64,000 bases of DNA. It comes from Anaerocolumna sp. AGMB13020 (GTDB lineage Bacteria > Bacillota > Clostridia > Lachnospirales > Lachnospiraceae). Location of the stretch: positions 4,529,001 through 4,593,000 of the forward strand of contig NZ_CP136910.1 in assembly GCF_033100115.1 (NCBI RefSeq), read 5' to 3'. A program made the position numbers and the translations under genes. A model generated the notes under the pieces. That model saw only the letters and a program-made list of their open reading frames with translations, was not told where the DNA came from and ran no database searches. This document shows, piece after piece, positions 25,258 through 33,974 of the stretch; positions within the stretch are counted from its first letter, which is position 1, and the number at the start of each line of letters is the position of its first letter.

Positions 25258-25957
25258 TCTACTTAATTCCTTTTCCTACATACTTATTTTTAGCATTACT
25301 ATTATATTAATGATTAAAAATTATAATACTCTTATATAGTTTTTACAAGTTGAAGATTATACGAAAAACTACGAAAAATCGGTAAAAAACCGTTACGTTA
25401 AATTTATCCTATAATCCAAAGGTGGAACGCTTGGTACTGCCTTGCATTCGTATCACTTATTATTTGATTAAGTTTATGTTTTATGATTATTGCCTTTAAA
25501 AGCTAATCTTTCGCATTTAATACAGATATTGATTGGATTCTATTAAAATTATAACGTTGAGATCAAAAGCGCTGAAAGTTGTAATAAAGCTCGGGTTCAT
25601 TGAAGGAACGAGTAGAGCCAATATACATTTCCTTGAATTTTACTGGCGCACAGATTGATTTAACGTGTTATAATTTTGGAGCTAAAGAATCGTATGTGGA
25701 GACGGTGATTCTGATGGTACGTTGTGGTCAAAATGATAAATAGAACACGGAGACCACAACCACAATATTTTGAGATTTTAAAAAAGGATGCTACACAAGC
25801 TTAGAAAATGAGAGCGACATGAGCAATTATTGGAACAATCACAGCCAATGGTTTATTTGAAAAAACAATAAATTAGTTATATACTAGATTTATATGAAGC
25901 ACTGAGAAAATTAGTGGTATACAAAATGACTTTGTCAGTGTACTTTAGGAGATGAAT
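25258..25957 (+). other. 700-base gap with rumA-end scar D
   Basis: No gene could be supported. The left part is AT-rich promoter DNA for the minus-strand SH3 gene; the right part holds scar D (25693-25743) and a plain leader of the FliB-like gene. No terminator or structured RNA was seen. Confidence 0.55.
25693..25743 (+). repeat. rumA 3'-end scar D
   Basis: Core TATGTGGAGACGGTGATTCT encodes YVETVILMVRCGQNDK and a stop: 16 residues. Scar F at 28718 encodes a tail of exactly the same length (HGETIIRMNYYGQKGK), including the GQ..K end, so the two share ancestry. Confidence 0.62.
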
Positions 25958-27091
25958 ATGAAGAAAGAAATCAAAACGGACTTCTATGACAATTTTACCT
26001 GTATTGCAGATAAGTGTTCATTTACTTGTTGTCAAGAATGGAAGATTGTAGTAGATGATGATACTTATAAAAATTGGAATCGCTTAAGCTTAACAAAGCA
26101 GAACAATAGTTGTTTAGATCAATATGTAAAGCAAAAAGATGATACACGTGTCATTGCATTGAATGAACAGAAGCAGTGTCCTTTTTTAAATGAACAGAAA
26201 CTTTGCAATCTAGTATTGAATTTTGGAGATGAAGTTTTATCTGAGACCTGTGCGATTTTCCCAAGGCAGTTACACGAATTTGCAGATAGAAAAGAATACT
26301 CTTTGGTATCCTGCTGCCCAGAAGTTGTGGATTTGATAAATCAGCAGGATAAAATTTGTTTTACGAATATGTTTGATATAGAGGAAGACATTTTGCTGCA
26401 GCTTCGAACTATGATGATTACTATTATGCAAAATCAGCAATTTTCTATCTCAAAAAGTTTGATGATTATTTTTTATATTCTTCTGGATATTCATCAAAAC
26501 GAAGCTGCATTAATAAAAGAGATAGACAAATATAAGGACAAAACTGTTTTAAAAGAATTATCAGATACTATAGATAACATGCAATTTCTAAGTTTAGATA
26601 CTTTTGAAGAAAATAATGAACTTTTTTTAGACATAGCTGAAAATTATCGTAAGCAAGGGCTATATACCAGCTATCTGGAACCAATAGCTATGATAGCGGA
26701 AAACTTATCGAGAGATTATGATAAGCGTAAAATGACCGTACAATTACAGAAATTCCAAAAGCTGTTTTCTTCTTATGAAAAGTTATTTCGAAATTACCTT
26801 GTTGTTGAAATTTTCTCAAATTGTCTGATGCCAGAATCGGATTTGGAAAGTATAGTTGTTATGATTCAGTGGATTACTATGGAATATTCCATAATGAGGC
26901 ACTCAATCTTTCTAAGCTGGTTACTTGATGAACAAGAAAAACTGTCTTATACGATGGTACGCAATTATATTGTTGTTATATCAAGAATGATGGGATATGA
27001 CCAAGAAGATATCTGTGAATATCTGGATAAAAGCTTTGAAAATTTAATATGGGAATGGGGATATTTTGCTTTGCTTATTGGAGCAGAATAA
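25958..27091 (+). CDS. FliB-like lysine N-methylase family protein
   Basis: A 377-residue protein of the flagellin lysine-N-methylase (FliB) type. The N-terminal cysteine cluster is clear: FTCIADKCSFTCCQEW, then CPFLNEQKLCNL, ETCAIFPRQL and VSCCPEV, the Cys set thought to hold an iron-sulfur cluster. The C-terminal 230 residues are helical. In Salmonella FliB methylates flagellin lysines, but clostridial homologues are often far from flagellar genes, as here, so the substrate is open. ATG 25958 has TAGGAG upstream; ATG 25952 is too close to it. Single gene between scars D and C. Confidence 0.8.
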   Translation: MKKEIKTDFYDNFTCIADKCSFTCCQEWKIVVDDDTYKNWNRLSLTKQNNSCLDQYVKQKDDTRVIALNEQKQCPFLNEQKLCNLVLNFGDEVLSETCAIFPRQLHEFADRKEYSLVSCCPEVVDLINQQDKICFTNMFDIEEDILLQLRTMMITIMQNQQFSISKSLMIIFYILLDIHQNEAALIKEIDKYKDKTVLKELSDTIDNMQFLSLDTFEENNELFLDIAENYRKQGLYTSYLEPIAMIAENLSRDYDKRKMTVQLQKFQKLFSSYEKLFRNYLVVEIFSNCLMPESDLESIVVMIQWITMEYSIMRHSIFLSWLLDEQEKLSYTMVRNYIVVISRMMGYDQEDICEYLDKSFENLIWEWGYFALLIGAE

Positions 27092-27282
27092 GGTGAATAA
27101 TTTGATATCACCAGCCATTACTTAGAGAACGTACCAATATATTTAAGAGGAGATGAATAGCAGTTATTCATTGAAAACCAGATTAAAGTAATGATCTACT
27201 ATTTGGTTAAGTTAAATTATTTTTAAGAGAAGGACCTGTGAGAAGTTTTTATGAAAGGTATCTTGCCGCCAAGGCCCTACTA

Positions 27283-27393
27283 GGTTCAATAGTCATCTTT
27301 ATTAGTTCTTCATGGCATGTAGAGACGGTTGCGTTATCAATTCGAAAATATACAGTGAATTATAAGATAAATATTGAGATTAATATTAAATAG
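27283..27393 (+). repeat. rumA 3'-end scar C
   Basis: Encodes FISSSWHVETVALSIRK and continues to a stop after 25 residues from the H. It matches scar A on the left (FISS.-HVETV) and scar B over the tail, linking the copies into one family. It lies 190 bases after the FliB-like gene. Confidence 0.65.
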
Positions 27394-27405
27394 TAATCTA
27401 TAAAC

Positions 27406-27431
27406 AAGCCTTGAGATAGTTTCAAGGCTTT
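27406..27431. terminator. Short terminator hairpin before the TetR gene
   Basis: AAGCCTTGA (27406-27414) pairs with TCAAGGCTT (27422-27430), then T. It insulates the promoter at 27467. Confidence 0.65.
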
Positions 27432-27466
27432 AGTTGTGAATTAATGAAAGTATTATAAGATTTATA

Positions 27467-27516
27467 TTGACAGGTGAACAGTCGTTAACTATAATTATGG
27501 TTAACAACTGTTCACC
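27467..27516 (+). promoter_or_regulatory. Consensus promoter with large TetR operator
   Basis: TTGACA (27467-27472), exactly 17 bases, TATAAT (27490-27495): a perfect SigA promoter. A 17-bp inverted repeat, GGTGAACAGTCGTTAAC (27473-27489) and GTTAACAACTGTTCACC (27500-27516) with one mismatch, fills the spacer and the DNA behind the -10 box. Binding of the TetR protein encoded next would block it. Confidence 0.93.
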
Positions 27517-27540
27517 AATTTGCCTAAAAAGGAGAATTAT

Positions 27541-28143
27541 ATGTCGACAAAAGAAAGAATTTTGAGTGAGGCACTATCTCTTTTTTCCGTACATGGTTAT
27601 AGTAGCGTATCTGTAAGAGATATTACCAAAGCCATTGGAATACGAGAAAGTGCTATATATAAGCATTATAAAAATAAACAAGAAATATTTGATACAATTA
27701 TTCATATATCGGCTGAGCGGATAAATGAATTTCAGCAGGAACTTATTAATACCGCTGGGCAGGAAGTATCTGATGATACCAATTTTTCCATAGATCTTAT
27801 ACAGAAAATTTACTGCAGGCTATTTTCTTTTTATCTGACGGATGAGATATTGTCTAAATTCCGTAAGATGATGATTATTGAACAATACAGGAGCATGGAA
27901 TTAAATACCATGTTTACTGAGATGTTTATAGAAAAAACATTGCGTTATCAAACCGAAGTTTTTAGGCAGTTAATTCATGAGGGAAGAATAGGCGGCACTG
28001 ATCCTGAGATAATGGCACTTCACTTTTATTCGCCTGTCTTTCTACTTCTTTTTCGATATGACACTTGCACAGAAAAATTGGATGAGGCTTTAAAGTTAAT
28101 TCAAAAGCATATCCAAGAGTTTTTTGAATTATACCTAAAATAA
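27541..28143 (+). CDS. TetR-family repressor, probably autoregulated
   Basis: A 200-residue TetR regulator. The DNA-binding part reads KERILSEALSLFSVHGYSSVSVRDITKAIGIRESAIYKHYKNKQEIF, a textbook TetR_N domain. The rest is helical ligand domain. ATG at 27541 has AAGGAG six bases ahead; the longer frame starting at 27520 would run through the operator region. The strong palindrome at its promoter indicates autoregulation. The next gene, 12 bases behind, is a membrane protein with an HExxH-like motif and is presumably the regulated output. Confidence 0.92.
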   Translation: MSTKERILSEALSLFSVHGYSSVSVRDITKAIGIRESAIYKHYKNKQEIFDTIIHISAERINEFQQELINTAGQEVSDDTNFSIDLIQKIYCRLFSFYLTDEILSKFRKMMIIEQYRSMELNTMFTEMFIEKTLRYQTEVFRQLIHEGRIGGTDPEIMALHFYSPVFLLLFRYDTCTEKLDEALKLIQKHIQEFFELYLK

Positions 28144-28155
28144 AAGGAGATTGAT

Positions 28156-28683
28156 ATGAAAAGTAGAATGTTAAAGTCAATGAAACAGTGGGCAGGTATT
28201 TTCATAGCTATTATCTGTTATTATATCATTCATGAAGGAACACATTTATTGTTCGCATTATCATTTGACGTTTTTGAGAGAATACGGTTTGTTGGAATTT
28301 GGGGTATCCAGATTGTTACTGACAAAGGACTTGACGGGATAAGATTGGCTTTATTTAATGGGCTAAGCAGTATTGTAACTATATTAATCGGGTACATATT
28401 AGCGCTATCACCAATTGTTTATAAACTAAAAAGCAGAGCGTTGTTGATTACTTTTTATTATATCACATTATGTTTTATGCTACTTGACCCGATTTATTTA
28501 TCTGTACTATCATTGTTTGTTGACGGAGGAGGAGATCTCAATGGAATAAGGACTGGGTTACAGACTTCAGATATTCCATTTAGAATTATATTTGGAAGTA
28601 TTGCGATATTTAATATCTTTTTATTTATAAAGAGAGTTTCAAAACAATATAAATGCATTTTTAGTGAACCTAAATCTTATTAG
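28156..28683 (+). CDS. Polytopic membrane protein with HExxH motif (M50-like?)
   Basis: A 175-residue protein with about four membrane segments (ISIIAIICYYII-type first helix, 50-70, 78-95 and 145-160). The end of the first helix reads YYIIHEGTHLLFAL, an HExxH zinc-protease motif placed inside the membrane as in site-2 proteases (M50). A later LLDPIYLS might supply the third ligand, as the LDG motif does in S2P, but the match is poor. So protease activity is a guess. AAAGGAG precedes ATG 28156. It is co-transcribed with the TetR gene; scar F follows at 28718. Confidence 0.72.
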   Translation: MKSRMLKSMKQWAGIFIAIICYYIIHEGTHLLFALSFDVFERIRFVGIWGIQIVTDKGLDGIRLALFNGLSSIVTILIGYILALSPIVYKLKSRALLITFYYITLCFMLLDPIYLSVLSLFVDGGGDLNGIRTGLQTSDIPFRIIFGSIAIFNIFLFIKRVSKQYKCIFSEPKSY

Positions 28684-28717
28684 AATTTGGTATGTTGCTT
28701 TTGGAATTAGTAAAACA

Positions 28718-28768
28718 CATGGTGAGACGATAATAAGGATGAACTATTATGGTCAAAAGGGAAAATAA
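28718..28768 (+). repeat. rumA 3'-end scar F
   Basis: CATGGTGAGACGATAATAAG encodes HGETIIRMNYYGQKGK and a stop. Length and end match scar D codon for codon. It lies 35 bases behind the HExxH membrane protein gene. Confidence 0.6.
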
Positions 28769-28844
28769 GTCTGTCTTACTACAAGAAAATCTGGCTTTCG
28801 TTCAATAAATCATCTAGGCAAGAATTTTTAGGATTTTGTAGTTC

Positions 28845-28872
28845 TTGATAATATTACATAATTTGCTATAAT
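28845..28872 (+). promoter_or_regulatory. Promoter of the SUFU-like pseudogene
   Basis: TTGATA (28845-28850), 16-base spacer, TATAAT (28867-28872). Transcription would start about 80 bases before the ATG at 28959. Confidence 0.7.
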
Positions 28873-28958
28873 TATAATAAATACACAAGATATGTATAAA
28901 ATAATACTTCGCCTTTTACTGATAATGTAATTATAATCTGGGTTAACTGGGAGGCTCT

Positions 28959-29530
28959 ATGGGAATTTCGAATGAAAATAAGGTAATAGCAAAATCTGCT
29001 CTTCAGGCATTTGGGGGGAAACCGAATGTTTCAAAGTATTGGGATGATGCGAATGTGAGTAGCGTTGATTTGCTAACTGCGGTTAGACCGGACGAAACAT
29101 AGTATCGTATTCAACGATTGGGTTATCCGATCATTCAATTGACTATAACATTGGTGGAACTCCACTTCGCATTGAAATCGTTGGAGCATGTGCGGCTAAG
29201 TTTAATCAATATCCTAATTTGTTAGCTACCTGTGCATTTTATATTATTAACTCAAAGTTTTCTATTTTTCATGGAAAAATATTTCGGGATATTATAGAAA
29301 TGTATTTTCCTGATAGTCAGATGAAGCATGTACTCTTTGTAACACCTTTTTTATGGGAAGATATTAAGACACTTGAATTCCCAGATAAAAAAGTAGCGTG
29401 GTTACTGGCGGTTCCAATATCGGAGAACGAGTATTTATTTGCACAGGAAAAAGGAACGGAGATGCTTGAGAAATTATTCGAGCAAAAAAAGATACAAATA
29501 TTTGACATTGAGCGAAAGTCTATATTGTAA
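28959..29530 (+). pseudogene. SUFU-like (suppressor of fused family) protein, frameshifted
   Basis: ATG 28959, with GGGAGG ahead, opens a frame (MGISNENKVIAKSALQAFGG...) that ends in TAG at 29100. A shift of one base there continues into VSYSTIGLSDHSIDYNIGG and on through KVAWLLAVPISENEY to the stop at 29530. The joined sequence has the look of bacterial SUFU-domain proteins, which often act as immunity proteins for polymorphic toxins. One base seems deleted near 29096-29102. A shortened product from internal starts is possible but would lack a fifth of the domain. Sequencing error is the alternative. Confidence 0.72.
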
Positions 29531-29701
29531 TTACTATAGCAAGCTGTTTGTTGGTTAACAAGTGGCTACTAGCTTCAATTAGCATCTTGTTTTAGCGTAT
29601 GAAGTTTCTCTGAATCAAATATTCTAGCAAAAGAAAAATATATGGATTATTATTATACCAGCTTCAATGAACTGTTAATTAATAGAAAAAGGAGATGAAA
29701 T

Positions 29702-30013
29702 ATGCAAACCATTATTATTAAGCTATATCCGGGAAAACTTGAAAATGCAGATATAGATTTACGTTACCTTGTTCCAGACCGTATAGAAGAAGTATCCAAT
29801 GGTTTGGTTCAAGATAACGGATATGACTATCTGGAAAATAATGCTTTGGGACTTTGGCTTAAAACAGAATCGGCAATTAGTACCTATCCCATGATTATTA
29901 AGCTGTTCAGAGAGGAAAAAATTATAGAGAATGATTTATCTCTGTCAGCAGAAATATATATTTCAGAAAAAGATACCGATGAGTTGGAAAATTGTAGACT
30001 TGTTTTTCCTTAA
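29702..30013 (+). CDS. Hypothetical 103-residue protein
   Basis: ATG 29702 has a good AAAGGAGATG site. The acidic product begins TIIIKLYPGKLENADIDLRYLVPDRIEEV and ends in DELENCRLVFP. It has no membrane segment, signal or cysteine cluster and reads as a small alpha/beta protein. I do not recognise it. Its place after a SUFU-like gene fits an immunity-type protein in a decayed toxin-immunity locus, but that rests on position only. Confidence 0.65.
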   Translation: MQTIIIKLYPGKLENADIDLRYLVPDRIEEVSNGLVQDNGYDYLENNALGLWLKTESAISTYPMIIKLFREEKIIENDLSLSAEIYISEKDTDELENCRLVFP

Positions 30014-30138
30014 TTCTCAACTGGATATTTTTTGATTTCCTGAAAAGTTCCCTTAATGACAACTTATTTCTGATAAATTATCGTTAATGATTTCAATTTA
30101 TCTATGGTGAAAGCCAAAAGTAATCAACCTAATAATAA

Positions 30139-30684
30139 TTACAAAGAAGGCTCATTTAAAAGAACCATGTGGATATGATCCTCCCATTTTCCATTTATTT
30201 TTAAATATTTATAAGAAAGTCCTTCATTGTAAAATCCGGCTTTTTCTGCTACTCTTAAGGAACGCTTGTTTTTAGGCATGATATTTGCTTCAATCCGATG
30301 AAGTCCAAAATCCTGGAACATGATTTCTGTTCCTTTCTTAAGCGATTCCGTCATATATCCATGATTGATTTCCTGCTCGTCTAACTTATAACCAAGAAAA
30401 CAGGACAGAAAGGCTCCTCTCATAATATTTGTAAAACTCAAGCACCCAATGATTTTTTCCTCATTCTCTTTTTTGAATATCCAAAGTCGAAATGAATTCT
30501 TGTCTTCCATATCATTGCATAGTTGTTTTAACTGGTATTCTCTTGTATAGAATTCAACCTCTCTCACTGGTTCCCATTCTTCTAAAAATACCTTGTTTCT
30601 TAAGCAATAATCTACAACCATATCGGAATATGAGATATGGGAGGGCTTTAATAATAAATGTTCTGTTTCATATACTGTATGCAC
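30139..30684 (-). CDS. GNAT-family N-acetyltransferase (RimJ/RimL-like)
   Basis: A 181-residue GNAT protein. It opens TEHLLLKPSHISYSDMVVDYC, as RimJ/RimL-type enzymes do, has the acceptor strand IIGCLSFTNIMRGAFLSCFLGYKLDE, an acetyl-CoA loop region QEINHGYMTESLKKG, and the conserved HRIEANIMPKNKRSLRVAEKAGF block. The target could be a protein N-terminus or a small amine. The start is GTG 30684, seven bases behind GGAGGT. Confidence 0.9.
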   Translation of the reverse strand: MHTVYETEHLLLKPSHISYSDMVVDYCLRNKVFLEEWEPVREVEFYTREYQLKQLCNDMEDKNSFRLWIFKKENEEKIIGCLSFTNIMRGAFLSCFLGYKLDEQEINHGYMTESLKKGTEIMFQDFGLHRIEANIMPKNKRSLRVAEKAGFYNEGLSYKYLKINGKWEDHIHMVLLNEPSL

Positions 30685-30838
30685 TTAGTACCTCCATTTT
30701 TTGATGTCATCACTATGCTTTAATATGTGTTAAAATTAATTTTTTAAGTAGGAATCTTTTTCACCCTCTATTTCTGGTGGAAAGTTGGGTAAAGTAACGA
30801 TATTCATGATATTATTTTTAATTCTGCCGTGAGTTTAT

Positions 30839-31423
30839 TTACTTTTGATTTAATTCGAGCCATTTGGTAGCAAGTACAGGTGGCTCATATAATTCCAGCT
30901 CTTCTACAAGAGTCAGTGGGTCAGAAGAATAACGAAATAATGACAGATTCTTCGGATTCATAAAACCCGCATGAACAGTGTGCTGTAACAAGCGGAATAA
31001 TGGACTAAAAAAATCTTCTGCATTTAAAAAACCGACAGGTTTGTGATGAATACCAATCTGAGCCCAACTAAGAATCTCAAATACTTCTTCATATGTTCCT
31101 ATGCCTCCAGGGAGAGCAATAAAGCCGTCAGATAATTCAAACATGTTTTTTTTTCTTTCATGCATATCATTTACTTCTATTAATTTTGTAAGAGCAGGAT
31201 GAATAATTTCATTTGGGAATAGATTCTTTGGCATAACACCAGTGACCTTTCCGCCACATTGTAGAACCCGGTCTGCAATGGCACCCATTAAACCTACATT
31301 TGATCCGCCGTAGACTAGTTCAATTTTTTTCTGAGCTAAGATAGTACCAAGCTCAGTGGCAAGAGCATGATAGGAAGGGTGATTTCCTAAATTTGATCCA
31401 GAATAAACACATATTTTTTTCAT
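30839..31423 (-). CDS. LOG-family nucleotide phosphoribohydrolase (TIGR00730)
   Basis: A 194-residue protein with the LOG signatures PGGIGTYEEVFE and a CVYSGSNLGNHPSY start, plus LVYGGSNVGLMGAIAD. LOG enzymes release the base from (cytokinin) nucleoside 5'-monophosphates; in bacteria they are often misnamed lysine decarboxylases. TAAGGAGGT precedes the ATG. It forms a pair with the YdcZ-like transporter gene 19 bases upstream. Confidence 0.93.
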   Translation of the reverse strand: MKKICVYSGSNLGNHPSYHALATELGTILAQKKIELVYGGSNVGLMGAIADRVLQCGGKVTGVMPKNLFPNEIIHPALTKLIEVNDMHERKKNMFELSDGFIALPGGIGTYEEVFEILSWAQIGIHHKPVGFLNAEDFFSPLFRLLQHTVHAGFMNPKNLSLFRYSSDPLTLVEELELYEPPVLATKWLELNQK

Positions 31424-31442
31424 AAAGACCTCCTTAATTATA

Positions 31443-31889
31443 TTACTTTTTTTGTATCAAATAAACACCGGATATTAGTAGAATAACACCAAATATTCGA
31501 AATAAGTTAATAGAGTGAATTTCATTTCCGAGCAGGCCAAAGTGATCAATCAAAATGGATAGTAGTAATTGACCGCATATCACAAGACAAAACATGTTTC
31601 CAAAACCGATTTTGGGTGATACAAATATGGTCGAAAAAATATAAAAAGCTCCAAGAACGCCATCGGTTAACATCCACCAGCGAATATTTTTCACGGATTG
31701 AAAAGATACTGTATCAGTATTATTTAATACACCAATACAAAAGATGCTGCCAAGGCATAAGGCACCTATAAAAAAACTGATAAAGGAAGATAAAACAGGG
31801 CTTCCAACAGTCTTGCGAAGTTGGCCGTTAATACCTACCTGTAATGATAAAAAGATACCTGAGATAAATGATAATAGATAATAGAACAA
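31443..31889 (-). CDS. YdcZ/DUF606-like membrane transporter
   Basis: A 148-residue protein with five membrane segments and the YdcZ block SFISGIFLSLQVGINGQLRKTVGSPVLSSFISF (key residues GxNxQLR). DUF606 proteins are small relatives of the drug/metabolite transporters. The frame is open to a GTG at 31901, but this touches the ribosome site AAAGGAGG; TTG at 31889 is better spaced and gives the usual family N-terminus. It is divergent from a LysR regulator gene and co-directional with the LOG gene, so LysR probably controls both. Confidence 0.85.
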   Translation of the reverse strand: MFYYLLSFISGIFLSLQVGINGQLRKTVGSPVLSSFISFFIGALCLGSIFCIGVLNNTDTVSFQSVKNIRWWMLTDGVLGAFYIFSTIFVSPKIGFGNMFCLVICGQLLLSILIDHFGLLGNEIHSINLFRIFGVILLISGVYLIQKK

Positions 31890-32009
31890 TATGATGTACA
31901 CCTCCTTTGCATATTCAATTGCTTGAATTAAATCTTATTGCCTATTATAATCATTTAACAGCTATAAGAAAAATAATAAAAATTACGTGGAGGTATACTA
32001 AAAAATTAT

Positions 32010-32921
32010 ATGTACATTAATCTGGAACTTTATCGTATATTTTATATTACAGCCAAAGTGGGAAGTATTTCAAAAGCTGCAAAAGAGCTGTTTACCTCCC
32101 AGCCTGCCATTAGCCAGTCAATCAGGCAACTTGAGCTTAAACTCGGAGGTCCTTTATTTTATAGAAATGCTAGAGGTGTTACCTTAACATCTGAGGGAAG
32201 TGTACTTTATCAGTATATTGAACAGGGATACATCATGATGGAAATGGCGGAGAGAAAATATCGCGAATTGAGAGAATTATCGGAGGGACAAATTAGAATA
32301 TCTGCATGTAGTGAAATATGCAAACATACATTGATGAAGTCTATTTGTGAATTCCATAAATTACATTCCAATATAAAAATACAAATGAAAGATGAATCCA
32401 GCTTAGAGATATTGAGAAAATTAGATTTGGGTGAAATTGATTTGGGTTTATTCAATCTCATTCCGATGCAGGAGAATAAGATTGAAATCATAGATACCTT
32501 TGAACTACACGATTGCTTTGTGGTAGGTGAGCAATACAAAGAATTATCCAGACAGAAGGTGGAGATACGAAATGTAATTAATAACTATCCAATTATTATG
32601 CTGCAAAGAGGTGGAAATACAAGAGCATTTATAGATGAGTTTTTTCGATTAAAAGGAATTGATATTCATCCGCAGATAGAGTTAAGCAATATGGATTTAA
32701 TAGTAGAATTTGCAAAAAATGGATTAGGTGTAGCATGCGTGACAAAAGAATATATTATGTCTGAACTAATAAACGGACAGCTTTATGAAGTGCCACTTGA
32801 CGAAATAATAACACCTAGAACGTTAGGAATTGGGATTAAGAAGGATATGCCATTATCCGTAGCTTCAGAAGAATTTTTACGTATATTAAAGCTTAACAAC
32901 AAAGTGATGGTGGAAACATAA
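32010..32921 (+). CDS. LysR-family transcriptional regulator
   Basis: A 303-residue LTTR of normal length: N-terminal wHTH (YRIFYITAKVGSISKAAKELFTSQPAISQSIRQLE) and a periplasmic-binding-like effector domain from about residue 90 (GQIRISACSEICKHTLMKSICEF). Divergent arrangement with the YdcZ/LOG pair across 120 bases is the classic LysR layout for control of the neighbouring operon and of itself. The effector is unknown. The ATG is preceded by ACGTGGAGG at a distance of about 20 bases, so its translation signal is not strong. Confidence 0.93.
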   Translation: MYINLELYRIFYITAKVGSISKAAKELFTSQPAISQSIRQLELKLGGPLFYRNARGVTLTSEGSVLYQYIEQGYIMMEMAERKYRELRELSEGQIRISACSEICKHTLMKSICEFHKLHSNIKIQMKDESSLEILRKLDLGEIDLGLFNLIPMQENKIEIIDTFELHDCFVVGEQYKELSRQKVEIRNVINNYPIIMLQRGGNTRAFIDEFFRLKGIDIHPQIELSNMDLIVEFAKNGLGVACVTKEYIMSELINGQLYEVPLDEIITPRTLGIGIKKDMPLSVASEEFLRILKLNNKVMVET

Positions 32922-33055
32922 AAAGATTGAAACAATGAAAGTACCTTTGTTATCCTTTAATGGAATACTGTAAAAGCAAATACAATTTAACAAAAATAGT
33001 ATATTTATATATTTATGCATATATTATACCATACTATATTAGTAGTGAGGGTCAA

Positions 33056-33685
33056 ATGTATAACAATGCAAAATATACTAATAATGAGATGTCAACGGGT
33101 TATGTTCGTGTAATACACACGGTACCAGACGCGCCTAATGTTGACGTATATGCTGATGATAAATTAATTATTAGAAATCTTGCTTATGGTAATTATACAG
33201 ATTATTTATCTATACCTGAAGGAACGTATAAAATTTCTCTTTATGTTGCTGGAACAAGAAATTCACCTGTTTTAGCTAATATGTTAACAGTGAATAAGAA
33301 TTCTATATTAACGGTAGCTGCAGTTGGTAAGCTTAGTGATATAGGGTTACTGGCTATTACTGATTCTAACGAAAGAAGAAAGCCAGGTAAAGCCTTGATA
33401 AGATTCTTGCATCTTTCGCCGAATGCTCCTGCAGTAGATATTACGTTACCAGATGGGACAGTAGTTTTTAGTAATGTTGCGTTTAAGCACATAACGCCTT
33501 ATATTGATGTTCCACCGATGAACTATACACTGCAAGTCAGGGTGGCAGGAACCTCAAATGTTGTACTTACAGTACCCGATGTTAACCTTTTCGCTGATGA
33601 GTATTATACGGTTTATGCAATTGGTCTTGTAGGCGAAAAACCTGAGCTGGAAGCATTATTACTGATGGATGGAAAAAATAAATAA
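33056..33685 (+). CDS. DUF4397 domain protein
   Basis: A 209-residue protein with two tandem DUF4397 halves: GYVRVIHTVPDAPNVDVYADDKLI with YTDYLSIPEGTYKISLYVAGT, then ALIRFLHLSPNAPAVDITLPDG with YIDVPPMNYTLQVRVAGT. These halves are Ig-like beta sandwiches found in surface and secreted proteins. I placed the start at ATG 33056, with GTGAGGG ahead; the longer frame from 32960 runs through an AT-rich promoter stretch and gives an odd hydrophobic lead. With that start there is no clear signal peptide, so export remains open. Confidence 0.86.
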   Translation: MYNNAKYTNNEMSTGYVRVIHTVPDAPNVDVYADDKLIIRNLAYGNYTDYLSIPEGTYKISLYVAGTRNSPVLANMLTVNKNSILTVAAVGKLSDIGLLAITDSNERRKPGKALIRFLHLSPNAPAVDITLPDGTVVFSNVAFKHITPYIDVPPMNYTLQVRVAGTSNVVLTVPDVNLFADEYYTVYAIGLVGEKPELEALLLMDGKNK

Positions 33686-33702
33686 AGTGATTCTGTTGAA
33701 AC

Positions 33703-33745
33703 AATCCATTCAATTCACAATCAATGTGCATTGGATGGATTTTTC
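33703..33745 (+). terminator. Terminator of the DUF4397 gene
   Basis: AATCCATTCAAT (33703-33714) pairs with ATTGGATGGATT (33730-33741, one mismatch), followed by TTTT. The rest of the gap to 33974 is AT-rich without a gene. Confidence 0.85.
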
Positions 33746-33974
33746 GCATCATCTAATGGTCTTATTAAAATAATAATATGGAATAATAAGAAGAAGTAAA
33801 ATAATGGTTGATTTATACAGTAACATGATATATAATCAGGAAAAATAAGGGAAAGAAGTGAATAATTAAGCATTTTTTAAAGAAAAAGTACGAATGAGTG
33901 ACACAACGTCGTATTCTAAGACATGACTTTTAAAGCGCAAATTTTGTATAATGCTCCTTGGAAGGAGGTGGCTT

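Noticed and set aside
33688-33720. SVETIH as a rumA-end scar
   Set aside because: It overlaps the terminator stem of the DUF4397 gene and has no flanking similarity.
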